NCBI GenBank assembly: GCA_009823505.1
Contig: VZQC01006319.1
Span: 934,128 to 998,127, forward strand
Direction: 5' to 3'
Length of the DNA: 64,000 bases
Origin: Rhizomys pruinosus
Taxonomy: Eukaryota; Chordata; Mammalia; Rodentia; Spalacidae
Position 1 is the first letter of the stretch. Each line of letters starts with the position of its first letter. Below are positions 32,933 to 43,520 of the stretch, piece by piece. The position numbers and the translations under genes were made by a program. Under the pieces are notes generated by a model. That model was given only the letters and a program-made list of their open reading frames with translations, was not told where the DNA came from and did not search any database.

Positions 32933-34485
32933 ATTAATAATTACTTAATTAATCAATTATGTCCTTGGGGTTGGGAGCCTGAAGGAGCCAGGCCAGAGAA
33001 GACAGTTGGGAGCCTTGGCCCGTTCCTTGACTCTACTTTGTGAGGCCCCAGACTCACTCCACTTTGGAGTGAGCCAACCCAGCTCTTCTCTAAACCCTTG
33101 TGTCTGCTCAGTGTCTAGCATGCCGGAGGGTCATGAAGAAGGCCACTCATTGTGGCCTGATCCCTATACAGACTCATCCCTCTTGTAGACATGAGCTTTC
33201 ATGTGGCCTGATGGGGCTGAGGGTGGGTTGTATGGCCTCCCTGCTCCCATACAAGCAGGGGAGGGAGCACCCTGCACTGCCTGATCTTCTGAAAACATTC
33301 CTCTCTAAGGCCTGATTTTGGAACAAGGTTGGAGATGCTAGACTCTCCCAGAGACCCAGATTGCATTCAAGGACCATTTCCATAGACTCCATCACTGAAA
33401 GCACCGTGTAATCTCCTCTTGCAACAGCAGTTACCTAGGAACTTCCCAAGGTGGAACCATGGAGAAGTTTTCCACAGAGCCTTAGAAGAAGCTGGTGGTG
33501 ATTATCCTGGGAGAACCATAACCAGGATGTAGAGAAGAAGCTGGAGACAGACCCGTGAGGCCCAGGACAGATGCAGAAAAAGCAGCAGGGAGGTCTGTGG
33601 AGGAAAACACTGTCCGTCCTCACTCTGCTTGAGACCTAGTCTCATGCTGGGTAAATACCACTGTGGTCAGTGCTTTCTATGGCCCATTCTTGAGGGACAG
33701 CCACACTCGTCATCAATTAGGTGCAGTGAGGGTCCAGATGGAGCCACAACAATTTGTGACACACGTCTTCACTGGGAAACAGGGAAAATTCAGCCATACT
33801 GGCTGAGTTCCCAGCAACCGGAGGTAGGGGTGGGGAGGGTTAAGCCAACGGCAGCTGGTACAGCTTCTGTCCAGGGGCCAGGGGGGCCCAGCAAGGGCTC
33901 TTGATCCAGGCAACCATGGATATGGACTTGATTTCTCTACCAATGAGGGGAAGTCAGTCATGGTGGGACAGACACTCAGTGGTGTGGATTTCCCATTACC
34001 ATTTGGAACAGGATAAATGAACCGAGTGTGATCTTGACAGCAGGGAGATGGTGCTCTGCCTGCTTATCTTTGCCGGCCCGATGAGTCGAAGAGGCCCCAG
34101 TACTGGGGTGGACATGAATAAACATTAATCGGCTCCTTCAGGGGTACTTTATTTGCTGAGCCAATATGAATTCTCCTGGGATTTTTTTTCTAGATCACTC
34201 TTGATGGAGACTCAGGCTTCTCTCAAACAATCTCCTTCCTACATTTGCTTTAAAAGTTGATCTCTCTGCCTCTTCCTCTGCCCTGACCCTCTTTCTCATT
34301 AATGGGACTTGAAGATAGATGTCAAGAGTTTTAAACTTTATATAATGACTATATCTCAGTGATGAGAGACTAATCCTAGGATATACAAGAGGACCTCTTT
34401 AATTGTTTCCTAAACACACCGTGTGACATTTGTGGCAGTCTCTCAATGCATCGCATAACCTTTTATCAATTAAGACTTTTCTTTT
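32933..34485. other. SINE-free single-copy interval
   Basis: About 1.5 kb with no recognised repeat. AT-rich complex blocks lie at 34110-34180 (GAATAAACATTAATCGGCTC, CCAATATGAATTCTCC) and 34310-34480. No convincing frame. Confidence 0.5.
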
Positions 34486-34700
34486 GAAAATTTATTTTCT
34501 TTGTAAGCTATTATTATTATAACTCCTGTGAGGGACAGGATGTCTGCCACACAATGCCCATGTGGAGGTTAGAGACAACTTCGTAGAGTCAATTCCTTCC
34601 TTTCACCTTTATGTGGGTTCCAGAGACTCAAACTTGGGTCATCCAACTTGCATCTTCAAGTAGGGAGTGTCTTCACCCACTGAGCAGTCTTACCAGCCCA
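34486..34700 (-). mobile_element. B2/B3-type SINE, diverged
   Basis: Tail (TTTATTTTCTTTGTAAGC), CATGTGGAGGTTAGAGACAA, CAAACTTGGGTCATCCAACT and the head CACTGAGCAGTCTTACCAGC in reverse complement. Confidence 0.75.
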
Positions 34701-34995
34701 GGAATTTTCATTTATAATCCATCAGAGCATGGGTTTGCTTGTTTCTCAAATTGTGCAGAGGTAATATGTTGCTTGCTTCCTTCTCCCAAGGCTTGCTGGG
34801 TTCTATAGTCATAGGTGATCTAGAAGGTACTGCCTGCTGGTTTATAAATTTTCTATGTTAGCAAGAACCTAGACTGTACATGCCTGGAGGTCTCCTCATT
34901 TAGGAAAATCTTTTCTTGCTGCTAAATAGGTTTGCTTCCAATGAACTCTGCCTGATGAAGACCAGAATACACCCATCCACAAGACATTGGTTGGA

Positions 34996-35087
34996 GGGCT
35001 GGGCAGGAAGCTCAATGGGAAGTGCTTACCGTGCAAGTGTAGGGACCTGAGTTTGATTCCCAGGACCCATATAAAAGCCAGGTGTGG

Positions 35088-35139
<52 letters not shown>

Positions 35140-35345
35140 TCCTAACCCTGAGAAGGCAGAGACAGGTGCATCCCTGGGCCTTCCTAGACAGCCAGCCTAG
35201 CCAAGTCCTCAAGCCCCAAGTTTCACAAGGTGAATGTCTCCTGAGGAATAGTACCTGAGGTTGAGCTCTGGCCTCCATATACACACAGGCACTCACACTT
35301 ACCTATACACAGGCATGAGCTTGCACATACACCTGCATATACTAA
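34996..35345 (+). mobile_element. B3-type SINE carrying an internal (TG)n tract
   Basis: Head GGGCTGGGCAGGAAGCTCAA, then AAAAGCCAGGTGTGG interrupted by (TG)21 at 35089-35130, resuming with GATCCTAACCCTGAGAAGGC and ending GAGCTCTGGCCTCCATATAC. The dinucleotide run sits at the GTGGTG site of the B1-like part, so it probably grew in place. Confidence 0.85.
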
Positions 35346-35431
35346 CTTCCCTGGCCCAACACATGTTTGATGGTTGTGTGAACTTCCCAGATCGCCAGTT
35401 TTAAACACTGCTATTCAAAACAGCATGGCCC

Positions 35432-35935
35432 GGACTGGAGAGATGGTCTAGCGGTTAAGAGCACCGACCACTGGAGAGATGGCCTAGTGGTTAAGAGCGC
35501 CGACACTCTCGCAGAGGACCCGGGTTCGATCCCCAGCACCCACATGGCGGCCGAGAGCCGTCTGAAACTCCAATTCCAGGAGAACTCCAGCTCCAGGGGA
35601 ATCCGACACCCTCTTCCGACCATTGCACAACACGGGTGCACAGACTTGCATGTAGACAGTACATTCATACACATACAGAAATAAATAAAATTAATAAAAA
35701 AAAATTAAAAAAAAAGAGCACCGACCACTCTTGCAGAGGACCCGGGTTCGATCCCCAGCACCCACATGGCGTCCGAGAACCATCTGAAACTCCAATTCAA
35801 GGAGAACTCCAGTTCCAGGGGAATTCGACACCCCCTTCTGACCTCCGCGGCATTGCACGACACGGGTGCACAAACCTGCATGCAGACAGTACATTCATAC
35901 ACATACAGAAATAAATAAAATTAAAAAAAAAAACA
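35432..35935 (+). mobile_element. B2 SINE interrupted by a second B2
   Basis: The outer copy starts at CGGACTGGAGAGATGGTCTA, is broken after GAGCACCGACCACT, and resumes at 35730 with CTTGCAGAGGACCCGGG. Its own 15-bp target-site duplication AAAACAGCATGGCCC is at 35417-35431 and 35936-35950. It carries the duplicated AACTCCA block and the CCTCCGCGGCATTGCACGAC stretch. Confidence 0.96.
35473..35713 (+). mobile_element. Inner B2 SINE, inserted in the outer B2
   Basis: GGAGAGATGGCCTAGTGGTT begins the copy; the first few head bases are lost or shared with the duplication. The B box is GGGTTCGATCCCC. The host sequence AAGAGCACCGACCACT occurs on both sides (35457-35472 and 35714-35729). It differs from the outer copy by few changes, including loss of CTCCGCGGC. 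Confidence 0.96.
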
Positions 35936-35950
35936 AAAACAGCATGGCCC

Positions 35951-37138
35951 ATAAATCCTTTTGCACTTTGAGTTGCAAACCTTTGCCAAAGAAATCTGCT
36001 CAAGAAATATATAGAGAGATGGCTGGTAACTGGGTAAGCTCTACGGCTCAATGTCAATTGTTCCACTTTTGATGGGGGTCACTTCCATTCTCTCCCGTCT
36101 TCTCCCTTGACCTCTGCCCTTCCAAGTAGTGCCTGAAGAATTCAGGGATATTAAGGGCCAGAGACCCCACATCTGGAGAATTGGGTTCTTGACCAGCCTG
36201 GAGACAGAAAGGTGAGAGGACCTGCTTGCTCTTGTTGGAAGGCTGCTGTGAAGTCAGCCTCCAATGGCTTGACAGTGAAAAATCATGACTTTTGGTTTTG
36301 TTCTTATGGACAACCAACCTATGGATTTTCCTTAACAAAAATAAGATTTATCATAAGTGTTTCACACTGCTCGAAGAAGGTGAGGTGAGAGACACCTTTT
36401 CTTTTCTAATAATTCCTTCAGCTAGCTCCTGTCACTGAATACCCTTTCTTCAAGGCCAGCTCTGAGCACCACCCTGCCCTCAAATCAAAACAACTAGCAT
36501 GCTTGCGTTCAGGAGTCCACCCAGGACTTGGGAACAATCCCAGCTTCTTAGGTGGCATGCTGAGCCTATATGTTTATGATTAAAACATAAAACAAGTCCT
36601 AGATAAACACAGCCAATAGAACTTTCAGTCTTATTATGGGAAGCATTATCAGAGCCCCCTCCTGCTCAACCCCCCACCCCCTCGCAACCCTAGATTTCAA
36701 AAACAGACTTGTTTTTCCCAACCAGATACCATCTGTCAAAGAAAAATAAATGTGTATGGAGAAGTTCAACATTCTACCCAGCCATGAACTTCTACATTAG
36801 CGAGCATAAGAGGTAAAATATACAATGTGTTCTATGAACAATATCATACCTACACACCTGGCAGACCTGGGAAGGAGAGGGCAAGGTACTGAAAGAGCCA
36901 GGAAAAGGGGAGGAGAGGGTTGCCAAGAGAAGCTGGACCACATTATTTCTCTAACTCCACTGCCGGTGTCACAGACACAAGGGGTTCACAGAGGATATAA
37001 GTGAGGACTTGTGACCATGACCTCAAGATGCAGCACGGTACCCAGAACATTGTAAAAAGGCATGCAATCGCTGCTGGAACAATCAGGCAAAATGCAGAAA
37101 GAACATGACTATCCTGGGAAGTTATGTTGAACTCAGCC
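35951..37138. other. Single-copy interval, no gene seen
   Basis: No recognised repeat. AT-rich complex sequence at 36540-36640 and 36700-36860. No convincing frame. Confidence 0.5.
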
Positions 37139-38461
37139 TGTAATGGTTGATCTAATTGGACTGAGAGTCAGCTAAGAAATCTGTCTAGCACAGCTCCTAG
37201 GACATCTTTGATGGTGTTTAAAGAGATAGTTCAGGGGGATGTGGAAGTAATCAATGGACGAATCTCTCAATGGATCTGTAGTATGACAGCAACAATGGAA
37301 GGTACTGAAAGATAAAAGGAAGGGCCTCACTGGAGGAAAAAGGTATTGAAAACCCTGAGGAAGGGCCTCACTGCAAGAAGAAGCTACCGAAAGGCAAGAG
37401 GAAGGGCCTCACTGGAGGAAGAAGCTACTGAAACACAAGAGGAAGGGACTCACTGGAGGAAGAAGCTACTGAAATACAAGAGGAAGGACCTCACTGGAGG
37501 AAGAAGCTACTGAAATACAAGAGGAAGGACCTCACTGGAAGAAGAAAATAGTTAAAGGCAGGAGGAAGTTCCTCACTGGAGGAAGTTGATACTGAAAGGC
37601 AGGAAGAAGGCCCTCACTGGAGGAAGTAGATACCGAAAGCCTGGAGGAAGGTCCTCACTGGAGGAAATGGACACTGAAAGGAAGGAGGAAGGTCCTCACT
37701 GGAGGAAGTGGATACTGAAAGGAAGGAGGAAGGTCCTCACTGGAGGAAGTTGATGCTGAAAGGCAAAAGGAAGGTCCTCACTGGAGGAAGTGGATACTGA
37801 AATAAAGGAAGAAGGTCCTCACAGGAGGAAGTAGATACTGAAAGTCAGGAGGAAGGTCCTCACTGGAGGAAGTGGATACTGAAATAAAGGAAGAAGGTCC
37901 TCACAGGAGGAAGTAGATACTGAAAGGCAGGAGGAAGGTGCTCACTGGAGGAAGTCGATACTGAAAGGAAGGGGGAAGGTCCTCACTGGAGGAAGTAGAT
38001 ACTGAAAGGAAGGAGGAAAGTCCTCACTGGAGGAAGTTGATACTGAAAGGCAGGAAGAAGGTCCTCACAGGAGAAAGTAGATACTGAAAGGCAGGAGGAA
38101 GGTGCTCACTGGAGGAAGTAGATAATGAAAGGCAGGAAAAAGTTCCTCACTGGAGGAAGTAGAAACTGAAAGACAGGAGGAAGGGCCTCACTGGAGGAAG
38201 TAGAAACTGAAAGGCAGGAGGAAGTTCCTCACTGGAGGAAGGAGGCCAGGGAAGCCTGTGTTGGGAGTTGGATCTTGGCCTTGGCTACTCCTGCTTTCTC
38301 TAACTCTTTCCTGTTAGCCCTAACAAAGTGTTTACTTTATCCTACCCATGGTGTCATGTTTCACCTCACACAGTGTCCAAGTAACCATGGACTGAATCCT
38401 CTGTAACTGTGAGCCAAAATATCTTTAAGTTGTGTTTGTTTGCAATGTAATAATAATATCA
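37139..38461 (+). mobile_element. ERVL-class LTR expanded by an internal minisatellite
   Basis: The left end (TGTAATGGTTGATCTAATTG) and right end (GACTGAATCCTCTGTAACTG, TGAGCCAAAATATCTTTAAG) are the two ends of a rodent ERVL-type LTR. They are about 1.3 kb apart instead of the usual 0.4-0.5 kb because a 40-41-bp tandem array fills the middle. No internal viral region is next to it. Confidence 0.65.
37295..38242. repeat. 40-41-bp minisatellite inside an LTR
   Basis: The unit is roughly GGAAGGTCCTCACTGGAGGA followed by AGTGGATACTGAAAGGCAGG. Early copies are spaced at 41 bp and later ones at 40 bp, giving 23-24 copies. Variants AGAAGCTACTGAAA (left) and AGTAGATACTGAAAG (right) are grouped, so local homogenisation has occurred. 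The plus strand is purine-rich. Confidence 0.95.
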
Positions 38462-38530
38462 AGATGCCACCATGGCCACACTCCCACTGAAAGCCATTTG
38501 GCTCCAGGCACAGGTCTTATGGTTATCTTC

Positions 38531-39015
38531 CAGAACCCCCATCTCCCCCACATTCCCTCAGCACCTCCATTCCCCTGCACCCCCAACCCCTAACACCCCA
38601 TCTCCCAGCACCCCCAAACCTCCATCCCTCCCACCCCTAGCACCTCCACCCCCAGGACCTCCACTCCCTCAGCACCCTTACCCCCTAGCACCCTCACTCC
38701 CCAGCACCCCCCAGCACCTCTACTCCTCAGAACCCCCACCCCCAGCACTCTCACCCTCCCAACACCCAACACCCCCTCCCAGCTCCTCCCCCCCAGTACC
38801 TCCACCCCCCAGCACTCCCATCCCCAGCCCCCCACCCAGGTCCTCCCCCCCAGTACCTCCACCCCCCCAGCACCCCCACCCCCCAGCACCCCCACCCAGC
38901 CACTTCTCCACCCCCAGCATTTCCACACCCAGCACCCCTAGTACCTCCACCCCCAGTAGCCCTCTCCCCCCGACATCCCCCCCACTCCCGCATCCTCACT
39001 CCCCAGCACCTCTAC
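38531..39015. repeat. C-rich degenerate minisatellite
   Basis: CCCAGCACCCCCACCCC-type motifs of about 12-21 bp repeat irregularly with TACCTCCA variants. The plus strand has almost no G outside CAGCA; the minus strand has many runs of three or more G. The 205-codon Pro/Ser/Thr-rich frame across this region is a translation of the repeat, not a gene. Confidence 0.9.
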
Positions 39016-39019
39016 CAGG

Positions 39020-39090
39020 AGCATGTCCATTTACAAATGTGGAAACTAAGGCCAGGAAGGCCCGTGGCTTACTGGCCTTGTCAGGGTAGG
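39020..39090 (-). mobile_element. Possible MIR relic
   Basis: CCATTTACAAATGTGGAAAC and TAAGGCCAGGAAGGCC resemble the reverse complement of the MIR right arm (cattttacagatgaggaaactgaggc). Short and worn. Confidence 0.5.
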
Positions 39091-40364
39091 GAAGGTACAT
39101 AAAGTTGGAGCCTGTGTTTTGTCTCCTCTCTGTGCTCCTTCCACTAAGAGGCAAGATCGGACTCGTGGGGTGGGGCAGGGGAGACAAATGTGTCAGCAGA
39201 TCCGTTAGATTATGCGTAGCAAGGAGAACCTTCTCCCCTAAACTTCTCCACGTGAGACTTGGGGGAAGCTTCTTTTCTTGGGGGTCTCAAGGAGGAAGGA
39301 CCTGTTGGATACCTAAAGGAAAAACTATCCAAAGTCTCTGGAAATGTCCATCTTGGGCTTAGAAACCAGTGTCTCTCCGGAGAATGGAAGGCAACCTGGC
39401 TCAGAAAGACCCCAATGCCGCCCTTTGGTGAGCGGACATCTATGACGCAGAGGACCTCCCTCTGAGAGCTGAGCTGCTGGGTGCTGGGTGGAGGGGCCTG
39501 GTTGCAGTTACTCTCTCCACCACGTGGTGGCACTGTTGTGCAGAGAGTGAGCCGGGCGAGTGGGGGTGGCGGGTGCAACTAGGTCTGCAGACCCTATTCC
39601 ACTAGGGGTCTGGGGCAAAGTCACAGTGGCTGTGGCTGGTTGTATTACCCCCGCGAGAAGCCAGAGGAGATGATGGGGTTCGGGAGGGAAAGATGGGGCT
39701 GGCAAGGACCCTGCCTGCTTCAGACTGAGACCCCGCCCCACCCTGTGTATCCTGGTGTCCTGGGGGTCCTGCACTGCCCAGGGCATACTGCAGTGCAAGG
39801 AGAAGGAGGATTGTGAGAGGGTGATGGGCTTCTTTGGACCCTGGGCGTCTAGCAGGGAGGGTACCGCAAGATCCCCAGTATACCCCACTCTTAGGGAGGA
39901 AGGCAGGGGTCTCCTGGTACGGAGGATTAATGCCCATGGGTCCAGTGCTGTGAGGGGGTTGAGTTCCGGGATCCATAGGAGAGTGTCTGTGTCCCTCCTT
40001 CCTGCTGGGAAGGTCATTGTGTGCTCAGAGCCCTGGAGCTCAGGCTTTGGGCCTGACAATGACGCAGTATTTTTTTCAACCAGGAGGAAAAGATGTCTGC
40101 ATCACACAGGCACACAGAGGCCTCAAAGCAGAGGGCCTTGCTAGAGAGATGATAACCTGTGCACCCGTGAGGAAATCTGGTGCAGAGCCCACCTTTTTAA
40201 CCAAAGAGAGAGGGTAGACTTGAAATCTTGGAGGTTTGGAGGCTTCAAGGCCCAGCTAAGGGTTAAAGGAGGAGGCCTAGGTTGCTAGCTGCGGCAAGCT
40301 ATAAACCTTGATTTTCCCACCAGAGGGAGAGAGTGACAGAGGAGAGATTGATTTTCTTCTGCAA

Positions 40365-40365
<1 letters not shown>
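39091..40365. other. SINE-free single-copy interval, GC-moderate
   Basis: No recognised repeat. Frames up to 183 codons on the minus strand and 129 on the plus overlap one another at 39.5-40.1 kb with no domain I recognise, so I do not call them. Confidence 0.45.
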
Positions 40366-40415
<50 letters not shown>

Positions 40416-40570
40416 CATCTTTTCTAGGTGCAGGGAGGAATGAAGTACAGATTTCATGTGCTTTCGTGCAGCCATAAAATGTCGCCCCTGGAGACTTAGT
40501 GTGTACGTGTGTTGTTCTAACTCAGTGTGTGTTTCTTGGCTTAGGAGTGTTTCCAGGAGGGAAAATGAGA

Positions 40571-40587
40571 AAGAGAAAGAAAGAAAC

Positions 40588-40621
<34 letters not shown>

Positions 40622-40651
40622 GAAGGAAGGAAGGAAGGAAGGAAGGAAGGA
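40571..40651. repeat. (GAAA)n then (GGAA)n microsatellite
   Basis: Tetranucleotide GAAA runs change to GGAA at about 40620. The following 96 bp are the first copy of the duplication that flanks the N at 40748. Confidence 0.95.
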
Positions 40652-40748
40652 AGAGACAAGGGAAGATGGCTGTTTTTGTTTTTTTGGTTTTTTTTGTTTT
40701 TTTTTTGTTTTTTTTTTGCCTAGAGACATGGGCACATGGGCCTAGCTN

Positions 40749-40835
<87 letters not shown>

Positions 40836-40928
40836 GACAAGGGAAGATGGCTGTTTTTGTTTTTTTGGTTTTTTTTGTTTTTTTTTTGTTTTTTTTTTGC
40901 CTAGAGACATGGGCACATGGGCCTAGCT
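40652..40928. other. Probable assembly fault: N flanked by a perfect 96-bp duplication
   Basis: AGAGACAAGGGAAGATGGCT through GGGCCTAGCT occurs at 40652-40747 and again, identical down to each homopolymer length, at 40833-40928. Between them are a single N (40748) and about 84 bp of (AGAA)n. Identical T-run lengths in a region this unstable point to the same sequence represented twice. Confidence 0.85.
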
Positions 40929-41018
40929 TTCTGCAGTATGAGGCAGGATTGGTTTCTCACAAGAGGGAGCCAGCCCTGGGGTAGGAAAAGGCCCTGTGCT
41001 GGGGTGGGGGTGAGTGCA

Positions 41019-41057
<39 letters not shown>

Positions 41058-41768
41058 ATGTACAGTGAGAAAGAAAGAGAAAGGCCAAGAGCCAGGGAGG
41101 AACAGTAAAAAGGAAATTTTTTTCCCCTCTGTGGAAAAACAGTACTTTTGTTATTTTTGTTGTTTTCTGCTCAAGGGGAGACAGATGAAGAGAGGAATGT
41201 TCTGGATAGAAACACGCTCTGAGCACACAGTTCAGGTGTGTGTGCTAATAGTTCCCGTGTGTTTTCTTGAGGGAGGAAAGTTATTTTGCACAGCCATGAA
41301 AATTTGTACAGGAAGTCTTCCGAGGGGAAAAACATGTTCTGTCCAGAAAGACATACGAGTTTCTCCGAGCATGGATTTTTTTTTTTAGTGGTGTGTGCCC
41401 AATGAGGAAATGGAGCCTATCTGCCTCGTGACCCCAAGTGTGCATGTACGTGTGCCCGTGAGCTTGTGTGTGGGGCACACCTGCACCAGCTTTGTGCACT
41501 TGTTTTCCTGAGTGGAAAGCAATGTGTGTTTTTCTGTGTTCAGGAAGAGGGGTCTGACACATGAGGTGGCCCCTCCCCTCTGCACACTCCCTTTGTGTGT
41601 GGAAGGTGGGGAGAACAGGCTTTTATTTTGTGTGTATGGGGGGGTCCTGCCCAATGAATTTTTAAAAGTGGCTTTTCTGGGTGAAAAATGGACATTGTTG
41701 TTTTGTTTTACATCTCTGCCAGCTGAGCCCCAGTGTTTCTCAGGTAGCCAATCAGAGAGGAGTTCTGC

Positions 41769-41827
<59 letters not shown>

Positions 41828-42256
41828 GACAGAGAGAGAGACAGAGACACAGAGAGACCACGAAACAGGGAGAGAGACAGAGAGACAGAGAGACAGAGAG
41901 ACAGAGACAAGAGACAAGAGACAGGCAGTAAGGTTTTTCTGCCTGGCAAAAGGCAGACCACAAAAGACCAGTTCTCTGCACACCAGCACACAGGCAGTTG
42001 CCAGGTGTGGGAGGGACTGAGGCGGGGGCTGCCTCTCCCTGCCCTGCCCCGTTTGGAGGTGGCTCCTTTCCCCCCACGATGAAGGGCTTCAGAAGGGAGA
42101 AATCTTTTCTGCAAACACAGAGGCAGATTCATAGAAGATGAAAATTAGAAAGAGGGATGATTTTCAAGTGATGACCTTTGCTGGGCAGGAGACTTTTCTC
42201 TCTGTATGCGAACATATTTGGCATGCATACACACGTGTGCAGAGGGAAAGGGTCAG

Positions 42257-42290
<34 letters not shown>

Positions 42291-42661
42291 CCATGAGGAG
42301 AGAGAGATGAGCGGCCTTTTCTCTGGCGTGGGAGATGATGTGGAAAGCTTCGGGGCAGACACCCCTGAGAGATAGCTTGTTTTCTGGTGACAGACATAAA
42401 ATTTTCCATGAGCTGAGATGCGGCCTTTCAGCGGTTGAAGCTGAGAGGATGCGTGCTCACGTGTGTGCCTGCTCCTCAGATCTGGGCTAGCTCAGGCGTC
42501 CTTTCAAGGGAGACAGCACCATCCTGAGCATACAAAGGCACACACGCACACACATACAGACGTAGCAACCCCCCGACACACACACATACATATACAGAGA
42601 GCAATTTTCTGAGGAAAACAGGAAAGGCAGAACTTGACAGGGGCTCATGGGGGTGGGCAAG

Positions 42662-42881
42662 GGGACACACACTCAGGAGCTGTGTGTTGTGTATGTCCAC
42701 CACATGCACAGGAATTCATGTGTGTCTGTGTATGTGGTGGACATATGTTGTTGTTCTTTTGTTTAACTCTGATCAGCAAAGTGATTGGCTCAAAGGGAGG
42801 AGAGACTCAAGGCAGACATTGGTTGTTCTTTTTTTTTTTTTTTTGCACACACACAACACACAGCTCCTGAGTGTGTGTCCC
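42662..42881. repeat. Split long inverted repeat
   Basis: Left arm 42662-42705 pairs with 42732-42745 (14 bp, perfect) and 42851-42881 (31 bp, perfect). The right arm is split by about 105 bp that ends in a T-run. The loop between the inner arms is 26 bp. Confidence 0.85.
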
Positions 42882-43271
42882 TGCCTCCTGTCTCCAGACT
42901 CTGGAAAGAGCTAAGGGTCCAGTCTGTACCTGTGTAAGGGGAAGGCTTTCCTGAGCGTGTGCATGTGGTAGGGGGTTGCTGGTGTGTTTTCAAGACCAGC
43001 TTCTCTGTGGGTTGAGATACACATACATCTTCTGTCCTCAGAGACAGAAACAGCTCAGATCAGAGGGTCTCTTTAGCCCTGGCACATACAAGGTGGTCTG
43101 ATATTTAGAGGCCAGCTGTAGAGAGGGTGCTGGGGTACGACTGGGGCCCGAGGACAGCTTGGTCTCTGAGGGGGAGCAGAACAAGGGTTGATTTCATAGG
43201 TCTGTCTTAGAGACAGGAGCCAGGTTGTCCCCTTTCAACAAGACTGAGGCAGAGGAGGCTAACCTCTGTGT

Positions 43272-43349
<78 letters not shown>

Positions 43350-43478
43350 AACAGAGACACAGACAGAAACAAAGACAGAGAGAAACAGACACAGAGATAG
43401 AGAGGGAGAGACAAAGAGACAGAGACAGAGGCAGAGAGACAGCTTTGTTTCCATGGAGACAGATCAAGACACACGAAT

Positions 43479-43520
<42 letters not shown>

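Noticed and set aside
38472..39089. 205-codon Pro-rich frame
   Set aside because: It translates the C-rich degenerate repeat; no unique domain or conserved start context.
39508..40059. 183-codon minus frame
   Set aside because: Three overlapping frames on two strands, no motif, no repeat explanation, and no splice or start context that supports it.
40299..40916. 205-codon minus frame with Ser/Phe runs
   Set aside because: It crosses the N, the GAAA repeat and the duplicated 96 bp; low complexity.
41385..42077. 230-codon minus frame, the longest in the window
   Set aside because: Its middle is (CA)n/(GA)n translation (His-Thr and Ser-Leu runs), and it overlaps frames on the other strand.
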